Shown: piece after piece, positions 25,860 to 34,697 of the stretch
Position numbering within the stretch: position 1 is the stretch's first letter
How the letters are laid out: each line of letters starts with the position of its first letter
Source of the DNA: an uncultured Flavobacteriales bacterium
GTDB lineage: Bacteria; Bacteroidota; Bacteroidia; Flavobacteriales_D; Sanyastnellaceae
Assembly: GCA_938074325.1 (NCBI GenBank)
Contig: CALJFZ010000009.1
Coordinates: 1-64,000 of the forward strand
Length of the DNA: 64,000 nucleotides
Reading direction: 5' to 3'
Notes under the pieces: generated by a model
Database searches by the model: none
The model's input: only the letters and a program-made list of their open reading frames with translations
Told to the model about the DNA's origin: nothing
Translations under genes and position numbers: made by a program

Positions 25860-28691
25860 ATGATCACTTCTCCTGCCGAACGCAAGCTGTTCCTCATCGA
25901 CGCCTATGCCTTGATTTTTCGCGCCTATTATGCGTTCATCAAGAATCCACGGATCAATTCGAAGGGGCTGAATACCAGCGCCATTTTCGGCTTTACCAAC
26001 GCTCTGCTGGATGTCATTCGCAACGAATCACCGTCTCACCTGGCCGTGGTTTTCGACGCGCCGGGAGGGTCGTTCCGCAACGAGACCTACACCGAATACA
26101 AAGCCAACCGCGACGAAACCCCTGAAGACATCAAGCGTTCCGTTCCTTGGATCCTGGAAGTGCTCGAAGGGCTGAACATTCCTGCCATCAGCAAGGTGGG
26201 TTTCGAGGCAGACGATGTGATTGGATTCTTGGCCAAAAAGGCTGCGGTCGAGGGGTACGAAGTGTACATGATGACCCCGGACAAGGATTTTGGCCAACTG
26301 GTTACCGAGCAGATTCGCATGTTTCGACCCGGTCGCGGCGGCAATCCTGCAGAGGTCTGGGGGCCCGACGAAATCCGCGAAAAATTCGATGTGGACGATC
26401 CCATACAGGTCATTGATCTGCTGGGCATGATGGGCGACAGTGCCGATAACATTCCGGGCATTCCGGGAGTTGGGGCCAAGACCGCATCCAAACTGCTCCA
26501 TCAATATGGAAGTCTGGAAGGGGTCATTGCGCATTCGCATGAGCTAAAGGGAAAACTCAAGGAGCGCGTCGAGGAAAACAAAGAATTGGCTCTCCTCTCC
26601 AAGGAACTGGCGACAATTTGTTTGGACATTCCCCTCGAATACGACTGGGACGCCATGGCCATGGAAAAACCCGATGCAGACGCATTGCGGGACACCCTTG
26701 AGAACCTCGAATTCCGGACGTTGGCACGTCGCATCTTGGGAGCATCCCCTTCAGAAAGCGCAGGGACGTCCACCCCCACTCCCTCCCTATCTGTGAGTAC
26801 AGAAGAGCCCGCTCAGCTCGATTTGTTTGGCGGCGGAGAAGGAGACACGGCAGCCTCCACCGACGGTGCAAATGGCTACCGAACCATCAAGGACGTATCC
26901 ACCTCGTACACTTTGGTCCAAGACTTGCCCAGCCTCGAAGCCTTGATCGAAACGCTCAAAGCCTGTGACTCTTTTGCCTTCGATACCGAAACCTCTTCGC
27001 TGGACGTGATGACGGCGGAATTGGTTGGAATTTCCTTTTCGACAGCTGCAGAAACTGGTTACTGGGTGCCTGCGCATTGCGAGGCGTGGTCTGAAAAAGA
27101 ACTCCTCGCACAACTCCAGCCCATCTTCGCAGACCCCTCCAAAGAAGTCATCGCGCACCACTTCAAGTTCGACTACAAGATGCTCGCCATCCGGGGAGTC
27201 GAATTCAAAAACCGCGTCTTTGATACCATGGTCGCCCATTACCTGATCCAAGCAGAGGCCTCCCACAAGCTGGATCGGTTGGCCGAGACTGAATTGGGCT
27301 ACGCAACCGTTCCCATCACCGATCTCATCGGGAAGGCTGGAAAAGGACAGAAGTCCATGGCGGACTTGCCGGTAGAATCCATCACGGATTACGCTTGCGA
27401 AGACGCCGACATCACCTACCAATTGCGGCAACATTTCGGGCCCAAGCTGCAAGAAGTGGCTGCCGTCGAATTGTTCCAGACGGTTGAGATGCCCTTGGTC
27501 AAAATTTTGGCAGATATGGAGTTGGAAGGGGTGCGGATTGATTCCGAGGAATTGAATCGATACAGCGCCGAACTCGGTGAGCTGATTGAGGAGTTGACGC
27601 AGGGCATTCACAAGCACGCAGGCCAAGCGTTCAACATAGACAGCCCGAAACAACTGGGTCCGATTCTTTTCGAAACGCTGGAAATCAAGGCGAAAATCAA
27701 AAAGACCAAAACCGGTCAATACCCCACCGGCGAGGAAGTATTGGAGAAAATCGCCGATGCCCACCCCATCGTCCCGGCAGTGCTGCGATACCGCAAATTG
27801 AAAAAGCTCAAATCCACTTATGTGGACCCCCTGCCCAAGTTGGTCAACGAACACAGCGGCCGCGTACATACGACCTACCAACAAACCGTGGCTGCTACAG
27901 GCAGATTGAGCTCCAAGGATCCCAACCTGCAAAACATCCCCATTCGAACCGAGGAGGGGCGCGCCATCCGGAAGGCTTTCATTCCCCGGGACGACAACCA
28001 CGTTCTTCTGGCAGCGGATTACAGCCAAGTGGAACTGCGGATTGCTGCGGCACTGAGCAAAGACCCTGGATTGGTTGACGCGTTCGTACAGGGCCAAGAC
28101 GTGCACACCGCTACTGCTGCCAAAGTATTCCAAGTGGATACGGAGGCGGTGGACCGCGACATGCGGAGCAAGGCGAAGGCCGTCAACTTCGGCATCCTCT
28201 ATGGGCAAGGAGCATTCGGATTGGCCCAGAACCTGGGCATTTCCCGCCGAGAAGCCAAAGAAATCATCGACGCCTACTTCGTCCAATTCGCCCAACTTAA
28301 AGCCTTCACAGCGGATTGTGTGGACCGCGTCCGCGAAACGGGATACGCCGAAACGGTCCTCGGTCGGCGCCGGTATTTGCCCGACATCCAATCCAACAAC
28401 GCCACGGTGCGCGCCTTTGCTGAACGCAATGCCGTCAACGCGCCCATTCAGGGATCCGCGGCTGACATCATCAAGGTGGCCATGGTCCGGATGCAAGAGG
28501 CGATTGACCAACATCAGCTTCGCAGCCGCATGATCATGCAGGTGCACGACGAATTGGTCTTCGATGTTCCAAAGGATGAAATCGAACAACTCGAGGGACT
28601 CATCAAGACCGCCATGTCCGAGGCTGTAGCATTGACTGTTCCCCTCGTCGTCGACATGTCAACCGGAAAAAATTGGCTCGAAGCGCATTGA
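25860..28691 (+). CDS. polA: DNA polymerase I
   Basis: This 943-residue enzyme fills gaps and removes RNA primers during replication and repair. Three modules are visible. The 5' nuclease is at about residues 1-300 (LFLIDAYALIFRAYYAF, FEADDVIGFLAKKA, GDSADNIPGIPGVGAKTASKLL). An intact 3'-5' exonuclease starts at about 365 (FAFDTETSSLDVMTAELVG, IAHHFKFDYKMLA). The polymerase starts at about 600 (ATGRLSSKDPNLQNIPIR, ADYSQVELRIAAALS at about 719, RSKAKAVNFGILYGQG, MQVHDELVFDVP at about 893). The DTE metal-binding residues of the proofreading domain are retained. A Pro/Thr/Ser-rich linker (about 300-350) joins the first two modules. Confidence 0.97.
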   Translation: MITSPAERKLFLIDAYALIFRAYYAFIKNPRINSKGLNTSAIFGFTNALLDVIRNESPSHLAVVFDAPGGSFRNETYTEYKANRDETPEDIKRSVPWILEVLEGLNIPAISKVGFEADDVIGFLAKKAAVEGYEVYMMTPDKDFGQLVTEQIRMFRPGRGGNPAEVWGPDEIREKFDVDDPIQVIDLLGMMGDSADNIPGIPGVGAKTASKLLHQYGSLEGVIAHSHELKGKLKERVEENKELALLSKELATICLDIPLEYDWDAMAMEKPDADALRDTLENLEFRTLARRILGASPSESAGTSTPTPSLSVSTEEPAQLDLFGGGEGDTAASTDGANGYRTIKDVSTSYTLVQDLPSLEALIETLKACDSFAFDTETSSLDVMTAELVGISFSTAAETGYWVPAHCEAWSEKELLAQLQPIFADPSKEVIAHHFKFDYKMLAIRGVEFKNRVFDTMVAHYLIQAEASHKLDRLAETELGYATVPITDLIGKAGKGQKSMADLPVESITDYACEDADITYQLRQHFGPKLQEVAAVELFQTVEMPLVKILADMELEGVRIDSEELNRYSAELGELIEELTQGIHKHAGQAFNIDSPKQLGPILFETLEIKAKIKKTKTGQYPTGEEVLEKIADAHPIVPAVLRYRKLKKLKSTYVDPLPKLVNEHSGRVHTTYQQTVAATGRLSSKDPNLQNIPIRTEEGRAIRKAFIPRDDNHVLLAADYSQVELRIAAALSKDPGLVDAFVQGQDVHTATAAKVFQVDTEAVDRDMRSKAKAVNFGILYGQGAFGLAQNLGISRREAKEIIDAYFVQFAQLKAFTADCVDRVRETGYAETVLGRRRYLPDIQSNNATVRAFAERNAVNAPIQGSAADIIKVAMVRMQEAIDQHQLRSRMIMQVHDELVFDVPKDEIEQLEGLIKTAMSEAVALTVPLVVDMSTGKNWLEAH

Positions 28692-28802
28692 TTTAGAGCG
28701 GTTTCTGCTCTGCACATACGGGTGTGTGGAACTTTTTTGATTCGTTCCCGTATAGGTGTCCGGTGAGAAGCATCTTAGACTTCAATATCCAGACTAACAA
28801 TC

Positions 28803-29726
28803 ATGCGTTTCAATCAACGAATTCAAGCCCTGCCCATCGTCCTCGGACTGGGAGCATTTTTAGCCACTGGTTGCGGTGGAGGTACTGACGAACACGCCGG
28901 TCACGACCACGGTAGCGAAGAGCAAGTGGTAGAAGGCATGGACGCCGACGGCATGGCCGTTACGTCCCGTCAAAACACCTTGACAAAAATTTTCCATGCG
29001 GCGCCATCGCCCATGGAAACCGCCTCGCTCATCAAGCGCAGCGGCGCCAGCTTCCACGCAGACGCCTTGAACGGCGCCGATCGTGCGAGCGACTACACCA
29101 CCAGCGATGCACAAGCCATCAACCTTGGCATCTACGGTGCGGACTTGAGCTACGCAACCATCTTTGAAGAAAACTCAACGAGCCTCGAGTACCTCGACGT
29201 CATCAAATCGCTGAGTGCCCAACTCGGAGTAGACGACGTTTTGAGCGGCGAAGTGATGGACGAAGTGGAAGCCAACCGCAACGACCGCGCCATGCTCATC
29301 GACATCGTCTCTGACACATTTTACGAGCTGAACGAGCGATTGAAATTCAATGGCCAAGAAGACCTTGCAGGTCTGGTTGTCGCCGCTGGGTGGGTCGAAG
29401 GTATGTACCTCGCAACGCGCCACCTCGATGAGGCCCCAGAAGACCTCAAAGCGCGCATCGCTGAGCAAAAGCTCGTGCTTGATGACGTCATGCGCTTGTG
29501 CAAGAGCTACGAACAAACGCCGGCCTTGACCGGATTGCTCACCTCCATGGAATCCATCGAAGCGGCATACGCCGGTGTGGGAACCACAGAAGGTGAAGGA
29601 ACCACAACACGCGAAGAATCAGGCGCATTTGTCATCGGTGGAGGCCCCTCCTTTGCTGCAGACGATGCCACCATCCAAGCCATTGCTTCAGCAGTTGAAG
29701 CGGTGCGTACTGGGTGCATTCAATAA
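28803..29726 (+). CDS. Uncharacterised exported lipoprotein
   Basis: The 307-residue product starts with a lipoprotein signal (IQALPIVLGLGAFLATGC; lipidated cysteine at residue 24) followed by a His/Asp/Glu-rich linker (GGGTDEHAGHDHGSEEQVVEG). The mature part is mainly helical, with no motif I recognise: TASLIKRSGASFHADALNG, INLGIYGADLSYATIFEENS, EYLDVIKSLSAQLGVDDVLS and LVVAAGWVEGMYLATRHLDE. The C-terminus has a TEGEGTTTREESG spacer. The HEHAGHDH-type stretch could bind metal, but that is a guess. A small secreted protein follows after 18 bases, so the pair may be co-transcribed. About 110 bases separate it from polA, with no convincing promoter. Confidence 0.7.
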   Translation: MRFNQRIQALPIVLGLGAFLATGCGGGTDEHAGHDHGSEEQVVEGMDADGMAVTSRQNTLTKIFHAAPSPMETASLIKRSGASFHADALNGADRASDYTTSDAQAINLGIYGADLSYATIFEENSTSLEYLDVIKSLSAQLGVDDVLSGEVMDEVEANRNDRAMLIDIVSDTFYELNERLKFNGQEDLAGLVVAAGWVEGMYLATRHLDEAPEDLKARIAEQKLVLDDVMRLCKSYEQTPALTGLLTSMESIEAAYAGVGTTEGEGTTTREESGAFVIGGGPSFAADDATIQAIASAVEAVRTGCIQ

Positions 29727-29744
29727 AAGAGAAGTAGAATAGCA

Positions 29745-30170
29745 ATGAAACATACACTCATCCTCCTGCTGGCCTTCGGGCTCTTTGCAACGACCGCTGA
29801 CGCTCAGTGCCGATCGTTCACAAAGAAAAATTGCCTCTCCACATTGGATGGTTACATCCAAAACGACAACTACAACAGCGCCATCCTCATTCCAGGTGAT
29901 GAAGCGGAATTGATGTTGACGTTCCTCGCAGGCCAAGATTACCGACTCATCGTTTGCAGCCACCCTGTTCTCGGTGAAGTGACTTATGAAATCAACGATG
30001 CCCGTGGCAAGCGTTTGTTTGACAGCCGGAAAAATGAACCGGATGTAAACTACGTCGACTTCAAAGTCGAAACCACACAGCAATTGCAAATCCATGTGCA
30101 AGTGCCGGAAAGTAAAACCGCCATCATGCACGAAGGATGTGTCACCGTTTTGGTCGGCTCAAAGAGTTAA
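29745..30170 (+). CDS. Small secreted protein of unknown function
   Basis: This 141-residue protein has a clear signal peptide (MKHTLILLLAFGLFATTADA, cleavage before QCRSF). The mature region of about 120 residues carries four cysteines (CRSFTKKNC near the N-terminus, VCSHP in the middle, EGCVTV at the end), consistent with two disulfides in the periplasm or outside the cell. Alternating hydrophobic residues (SAILIPGDEAELMLTFLAG, LQIHVQVPES) suggest a beta-sandwich. I do not recognise the family. It follows the lipoprotein gene by 18 bases and ends at a strong terminator. Confidence 0.7.
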   Translation: MKHTLILLLAFGLFATTADAQCRSFTKKNCLSTLDGYIQNDNYNSAILIPGDEAELMLTFLAGQDYRLIVCSHPVLGEVTYEINDARGKRLFDSRKNEPDVNYVDFKVETTQQLQIHVQVPESKTAIMHEGCVTVLVGSKS

Positions 30171-30196
30171 GCCCCCGAGTCGACCCCCTCATTCAA

Positions 30197-30228
30197 CAAA
30201 AACGGCCGCTCAGTGCGGCCGTTTTTTT
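30197..30228. terminator. Strong bidirectional intrinsic terminator
   Basis: A perfect 8-bp stem ACGGCCGC/GCGGCCGT (30202-30209 and 30215-30222) with a 5-base loop is flanked by AAAAA on the left and seven Ts on the right. It lies between the convergent ends of the 141-residue gene and the M43 protease gene and can stop transcription from both sides. Confidence 0.88.
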
Positions 30229-30246
30229 ATGCTGTAACGTGTAGGG

Positions 30247-32355
30247 TTATTGGACCATCAACTTCGTCGCTGATCGTCGGCCGTCTGCTTCCACTACCAG
30301 CACGTAATTGCCCTGAGCCAATGCGGAGGTTGGGACTTCAAATTGGTAGGCACCCATCGCCATGGCCCCGCGGAATCCGTTCCAAATCACCCGGCCTGTC
30401 AAGTCCAGCAATTCGATGGAGACTTCGTCAAAGGCTTGATGCGTATCAAATGCCAACGTCGCTGAAGCAGATGCTGGATTGGGGTACACAGCCAAATCCA
30501 ACCCTTGCATGCGCTCACGTTCTTCGACCTCAGAGGCCGTGAGAACTTCGATGTTGATGTCGTCGAGGAAAATGTTATTGCCCAGTCGGCTTTCAAACTC
30601 AAACTTCAAGCGGAAGTTCTCCGTCAAAAATTGGGTGTAAGGGATGCTCAATGTGTAGCTGTTCCATTCGTCTGGCCCATTCGGTGTGAACGGGAACACG
30701 TGCGGTGGAGCCGATGGCAAATCGGTGAATCCACGGTGCATGCGGCGAAGGCTCCACGTTTCACCACAGTCGGGAGACGCATAGACCTTCAAGCGATCGT
30801 CGGTGTCGTCCTCGTCTTCGTTATTGCCCTTGTAGCAATATGCCCACTTGTAGGAGACCAGGATTTCAGCGGCGTTGGACATGTCCATGCTGCTGGTGAT
30901 CAATTGGTCGGTGTTGTACTCGATGTCGTTGCCCCAGTTTTCAATGCGCAAACTGCGGTCGCCCGTGTATGCCGCCGCCGTGACCACTTCCCAGCCGTCG
31001 CCATCATTGGCCACGTCCACCATGAACCAATCTTCACCCAGTTCGGGCGCTTCGAAGCTGTCCGAGAAGGGCGTTTCCATGGCGCCCACCTCGAGGACTT
31101 GGATGTACGCGGGCTCGGTCAGGGAAACCTCGTTCACCCCGTTGGAAACGGTCAGTGCCACATCAAAAATTCCCGCTTGGTCAAAAGTATGCCAAGGCGT
31201 CTCATCGGCGCTAGTGCCCCCATCGCCGAAATTCCATGACCAACCGGTCACGCCGTGGTAGCTTGCATCAAAAAACTGCACGGAATCCCCAACGCAAATG
31301 GTTTGGCGGGAAGCCGTGAAGCGCGCTTCGCACAAAATGGGCTCTTGGCTCACCCCGGTCTCTTCGAGGTTGGCAGGGGTCCACAATTGGTTGCGTTGGG
31401 CTGTGCTGCTGTACATGGCCGCACGCATGCGCTCGCGTTGTCCCTCTGTAAACATGCGTCCACAGTAGGAGTAGTCCATGTAGTTCTGCACGTTGTCCAA
31501 CGAACCACACGTTTCTCCGTCCAGGTTGCAGGTGGTCCATCCGCTGGAAAGCGGCGTGTCGTCCACGTTGTCATCCATGTCACAATTGTCTGGATCGCCT
31601 GGGCTGTTGGAGTTGCCCCACGGGTGGCGCAGGTTCATCCAGTGCCCGGCTTCGTGCGTCAGCGTGCGTGAGCGGTAGTTGTTGCTGGTTCCGATGTTGC
31701 CGGTGTAATCGTGGGCGACAACGATGCCATCGTTGCCGGCACCCATCGCACCATTCACCGAGCTTGGATACAGGCTGTAGCCTGCAGCCCCGTTTGCATT
31801 CTCCACCACCCAAATGTTGAGGTAGCTGTTGCGCGGCCACTGGATTAGGTCTTTCACATCACCATCTCCAACATAGGTCAGCGGGGAAACAATGCGGTTG
31901 ATGCCCGTGTGGCAGTTGCCATCGGGATCGATTTGTGCCAAACGGAATTCAATCTCCGAATCGGCTGCTATGTCTTCAAACTCCGTAATGACATCATCGA
32001 TGTCCGGGTTCAGCTTACGGTAGTCGCGGTTCATGACCTCGATGCCGCTGAAAATTTGCTCGTCGCTGATGTTTTCCGGGCCGTTGTAATGGATCACGTG
32101 GAACACGACCGGAATGACGATGAGCTCGTCTCGGTTGATCGATTCAAACGCGGCTGTCTCGTCCTCTAGGCGCTGTTCGGCCTCCTCAGCAGCTTCTCGC
32201 GCACCGGGATGGGCATTGAAAAAGGCCTCTTCCATCATCCATTGACCGCAGTAGCGAATCTCAGAAGTAGAAGGCGCATCTTGGGCTTGCAATAAGCCAG
32301 TGAACAATAGAAGGGCCCCTAGAATGGGGAGGGCATGATGGTTTCGGTACGGCAT
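30247..32355 (-). CDS. Secreted M43-family zinc metalloprotease with PKD domain and T9SS sorting domain
   Basis: The ATG at 32355 starts a 702-residue protein with signal peptide (HHALPILGALLLFTGLLQAQ). The zincin motif THEAGHWMNLRHPWG lies at about residues 233-247, followed by DNVDDTP, MDYSYCGRMFT and EGQRERM, as in pappalysin-like M43B (cytophagalysin) enzymes. A PKD domain (FFDASYHGVTGWSWNFGDGG) spans about 342-425, a jelly-roll-like carbohydrate/adhesion region follows (FSDSFEAPELGEDWFMVD), and the last 80 residues are a T9SS type-A tail (LAVYPNPASASATLAF...GNYVLVVEADGRRSATKLMV). It should be exported and released or anchored by T9SS to digest external proteins. A start at 32385 is less likely. 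Confidence 0.88.
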   Translation of the reverse strand: MPYRNHHALPILGALLLFTGLLQAQDAPSTSEIRYCGQWMMEEAFFNAHPGAREAAEEAEQRLEDETAAFESINRDELIVIPVVFHVIHYNGPENISDEQIFSGIEVMNRDYRKLNPDIDDVITEFEDIAADSEIEFRLAQIDPDGNCHTGINRIVSPLTYVGDGDVKDLIQWPRNSYLNIWVVENANGAAGYSLYPSSVNGAMGAGNDGIVVAHDYTGNIGTSNNYRSRTLTHEAGHWMNLRHPWGNSNSPGDPDNCDMDDNVDDTPLSSGWTTCNLDGETCGSLDNVQNYMDYSYCGRMFTEGQRERMRAAMYSSTAQRNQLWTPANLEETGVSQEPILCEARFTASRQTICVGDSVQFFDASYHGVTGWSWNFGDGGTSADETPWHTFDQAGIFDVALTVSNGVNEVSLTEPAYIQVLEVGAMETPFSDSFEAPELGEDWFMVDVANDGDGWEVVTAAAYTGDRSLRIENWGNDIEYNTDQLITSSMDMSNAAEILVSYKWAYCYKGNNEDEDDTDDRLKVYASPDCGETWSLRRMHRGFTDLPSAPPHVFPFTPNGPDEWNSYTLSIPYTQFLTENFRLKFEFESRLGNNIFLDDINIEVLTASEVEERERMQGLDLAVYPNPASASATLAFDTHQAFDEVSIELLDLTGRVIWNGFRGAMAMGAYQFEVPTSALAQGNYVLVVEADGRRSATKLMVQ

Positions 32356-32421
32356 GGTTTCAAACTTGCAGGGGCAAAATACCACATTTTAGAGGGTTGT
32401 AAGGAAAGAGAGGTGGCAAGG

Positions 32422-32452
32422 TTGGGACTGCATGCCCATGCGTGTACTTTTA
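32422..32452 (+). promoter_or_regulatory. Promoter-like element for the rhodanese lipoprotein gene
   Basis: TTG at 32422-32424, a 20-base spacer and TACTTTTA at 32445-32452 (one mismatch to TAnnTTTG) lie just upstream of the ATG at 32457. Only 4 bases lie between the box and the start codon, so the transcript may be leaderless. Confidence 0.4.
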
Positions 32453-32456
32453 GCAC

Positions 32457-32897
32457 ATGAAAATTATGCCTACAGTTGCCGCAATGGCATTTGGTTTCCT
32501 TTTCGTTGCTTGCGGAGGGGGAGAATCGAGTACCGCAGAATCAGGTGGACGCCCCCAAGTCCAGGAAATTTCCATCCTCCAACTCGACTCGCTGCAGAAG
32601 GCGCTGCCCAATGCCATCTTACTCGACGTTCGTTCGGATGAGGAGTGGGCGGGCGGGCACCTTGAGGGAGCCGCGTACATTTCCTTTGACTGGGATCACC
32701 GATTAGAGCCGTTGAAAGCGTTACCGACTGATCGGCCGGTGCTTGTTTACTGCGAGGCAGGCGGGCGCAGCGGTGTCATTACAGAGGAATTGCGCATCAT
32801 CGGCCATCCGTACATCGTTGACCTCATCGGAGGGATGGAGTCGTGGACGGAAAACGAGCGGCCCGTCGCATTCGGGGAGCCCGTTGCTTTGCCTTAA
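32457..32897 (+). CDS. Rhodanese-domain lipoprotein
   Basis: This 146-residue protein has a lipoprotein signal peptide (MPTVAAMAFGFLFVACGGG; lipidated Cys about residue 19) and one rhodanese domain: NAILLDVRSDEEWAGGHLEGAAYI, then the active-site loop LVYCEAGGRSGV with its catalytic cysteine, and LIGGMESWTENERPV at the end. Periplasmic or membrane-anchored rhodaneses transfer sulfur or act in thiol chemistry; the substrate is unknown. Its last 4 bases overlap the end of gldH on the opposite strand. Confidence 0.85.
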   Translation: MKIMPTVAAMAFGFLFVACGGGESSTAESGGRPQVQEISILQLDSLQKALPNAILLDVRSDEEWAGGHLEGAAYISFDWDHRLEPLKALPTDRPVLVYCEAGGRSGVITEELRIIGHPYIVDLIGGMESWTENERPVAFGEPVALP

Positions 32898-33379
32898 CGG
32901 GGCACGGCAGGTTCAAGCCTGAATCCCACATCCGACATGCCCGGAAGCGGGTCCAACCGCATGCCGTGACGAATGCCGATCGCATAATCGCCTGCAATTG
33001 GAAATCCGGTGTTGCGCCGAAATCCGATCCGGTGATCCACCATATTGCCGAATCCTGTGCCCAGCCACCGGCCGCGTTCATCGGCCAGGTCACAGGCCAA
33101 TGTATCCCTCAACGTGCGGCCGTTTGGGAAGGTAAAATCCACAAAGAGGTAGATGTTGCTAAACGGGTACCGCTGGTCGTGACGGAGGTCGATGAAAAAA
33201 TCGTACTTCGCTAAGGTGTCGGTAACCTGCCATTCAAATTCGGCCGCATCCTCAACCGTCCATCCGTCATCCGGATCCAACGGTTGTGTCTCCGCAAAAA
33301 AGGCATCGGTACCGCAGCCCGTCCCCAACAGCACGGCGAGCGTTCCGACAACGGCGTACTTCACGGTCGCGTAGTTCAC
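32894..33379 (-). CDS. gldH: Gliding motility lipoprotein GldH
   Basis: This 161-residue lipoprotein (YAVVGTLAVLLGTGCG; lipidated Cys about residue 22) has the GldH-type body: ADEFEW-like DAAEFEWQVTDTLAKYDFFI, LRHDQRYPFSNIYLFVDFTF, PNGRTLRDTLACDLADERG and a C-terminal GDYAIGIRHGMRLDPLPGMSDVGFRLE. GldH is needed for gliding in flavobacteria and is linked to the T9SS/gliding machinery. The start is GTG at 33379, overlapping the stop of the PSP1 gene by 4 bases (GTGA). The holB-PSP1-gldH order is familiar from Bacteroidota. Presence of T9SS cargo in this window agrees with an active system. Confidence 0.9.
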   Translation of the reverse strand: MNYATVKYAVVGTLAVLLGTGCGTDAFFAETQPLDPDDGWTVEDAAEFEWQVTDTLAKYDFFIDLRHDQRYPFSNIYLFVDFTFPNGRTLRDTLACDLADERGRWLGTGFGNMVDHRIGFRRNTGFPIAGDYAIGIRHGMRLDPLPGMSDVGFRLEPAVPR

Positions 33380-34677
33380 GATTTTTCGGCGTTCGGCTTG
33401 GCGTTCTTCGCTGGTCGACGGCGCTTTTTACGCGGCTTGCCTGGCTTCTGTCCTCCTTGATTTTTGCCCGAGGCATCCGAGCCCCCTGCTTTAGTTTGGG
33501 CAGGAGCGTTGTTGCCTCCTCCTTTAGCGGATTTTCCGCCGGATCGGCCCTTGCGGCCTGAGCGTTGCTTCCGGCGGCGGCGCTGCTCATCGAAACGGGT
33601 CAAGCTGTCTTGGCCGACCACATTGGAGTACACTTCATCCACTTCATCTGGGCCTTCCTCCATAGCGAACTCGGTCAAGCTGTGCGGGTATTCACCGCGC
33701 TTGTTCATTTCGAGCAATTCGTTCATGTCCTCCAGCGTCACCGCGACCGGTCCGTTGGTCGGTCCATCGGGCGCAATGAGGTAAACCAATCGCTTGAAGA
33801 TGTCCATTTTGAAGACAAACGCGCGGCCCTCCTTGAGCTTGATTTTAGCGTTGGGCGATGGGAATTCTTTGACCGCCTCCACGTACTGATCCAACTCAAA
33901 GTTCAAGCAACACTTCAATTTGCCGCATTGACCGGCCAACTTCTGCGGGTTCAATGACAACTGCTGGTAACGGGCTGCAGACGTGCTCACGCTTCGGAAA
34001 TCCTTGAGCCAGCTCGAGCAGCACAATTCACGACCGCACACTCCGATGCCACCCACCCGGGCGGCCTCCTGGCGCGCCCCGATTTGGCGCATTTCAATGC
34101 GCACTCCAAAGGCGGAGGCCAACGAGCGCACGAGCTCACGGAAATCCACCCGGTCCTCCGAGGTGTAATAGAACGTTGCTTTTTTACCGTCCCCTTGGAA
34201 CTCGACATCCGTCAGCTTCATGCCCAGGCCAAGGCCTTTGATGATGTCACGCGCCTCTTTGATTGTATCCGGCTCGCGCAAACTGGCCTTCTGCCATGCA
34301 TCGATGTCCTCTTGGGTCGCTTTGCGTTCGATTCGCTTCAATTCGTGGTCGTCCTTCGCGCCTTTGGCATTCATCTGGGCCCGGACCAACTCACCCGTGA
34401 GGCTGACAACTCCAACATCCAACCCGTGGTCTGCATCCAAAACGACGACATCGCCCACATGAACCTCCAACGCCGATGGCTTGCGGAAGAACCCCTTGCG
34501 GTTCGCCTTGAAACGAACTTCAACAACGTCAAAAGGACGTTGTCCGGAAGGCAGGGCGACGCCTTCCAACCAATCGAAGACCGTCAACGAACCACAACCA
34601 TTGACTCCACAATTCCCATTGCTCCGGCAACCGCGGGGTTTGCCGTCTGCTCCATTTCTACAATTGCTGCAACTCAT
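33376..34677 (-). CDS. PSP1-domain protein (YaaT/RicT-like)
   Basis: The ATG at 34677 gives 433 residues. The N-terminus is cysteine-rich (SCSNCRNGADGKPRGCRSNG), followed by the PSP1 region with GDVVVLDADHGLDVGVVSLTG, RIEMRQIGARQEAARVGGIG and the cysteine cluster VCGRELCCSSWLKDF...GQCGKLKCCLNFE, typical of RicT/YaaT, which carries Fe-S clusters in Bacillus. The C-terminal 80 residues are a low-complexity basic tail (RRRRKQRSGRKGRSGGKSAK) that could bind nucleic acid. Upstream in-frame sequence to 34920 lies inside holB and is not part of the protein. It sits between holB and gldH. Confidence 0.85.
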   Translation of the reverse strand: MSCSNCRNGADGKPRGCRSNGNCGVNGCGSLTVFDWLEGVALPSGQRPFDVVEVRFKANRKGFFRKPSALEVHVGDVVVLDADHGLDVGVVSLTGELVRAQMNAKGAKDDHELKRIERKATQEDIDAWQKASLREPDTIKEARDIIKGLGLGMKLTDVEFQGDGKKATFYYTSEDRVDFRELVRSLASAFGVRIEMRQIGARQEAARVGGIGVCGRELCCSSWLKDFRSVSTSAARYQQLSLNPQKLAGQCGKLKCCLNFELDQYVEAVKEFPSPNAKIKLKEGRAFVFKMDIFKRLVYLIAPDGPTNGPVAVTLEDMNELLEMNKRGEYPHSLTEFAMEEGPDEVDEVYSNVVGQDSLTRFDEQRRRRKQRSGRKGRSGGKSAKGGGNNAPAQTKAGGSDASGKNQGGQKPGKPRKKRRRPAKNAKPNAEKS

Positions 34678-34697
34678 TGGAACGAAGATAAGGCGGT

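Noticed and set aside
26787-28589. 600-codon minus-strand frame inside polA
   Set aside because: polA has all its catalytic motifs on the plus strand; the antisense frame has no domain.
28695-28711. Small AGAGC/GCTCT hairpin after polA
   Set aside because: Five-base stem, seven-base loop, and no T-run; not convincing as a terminator.
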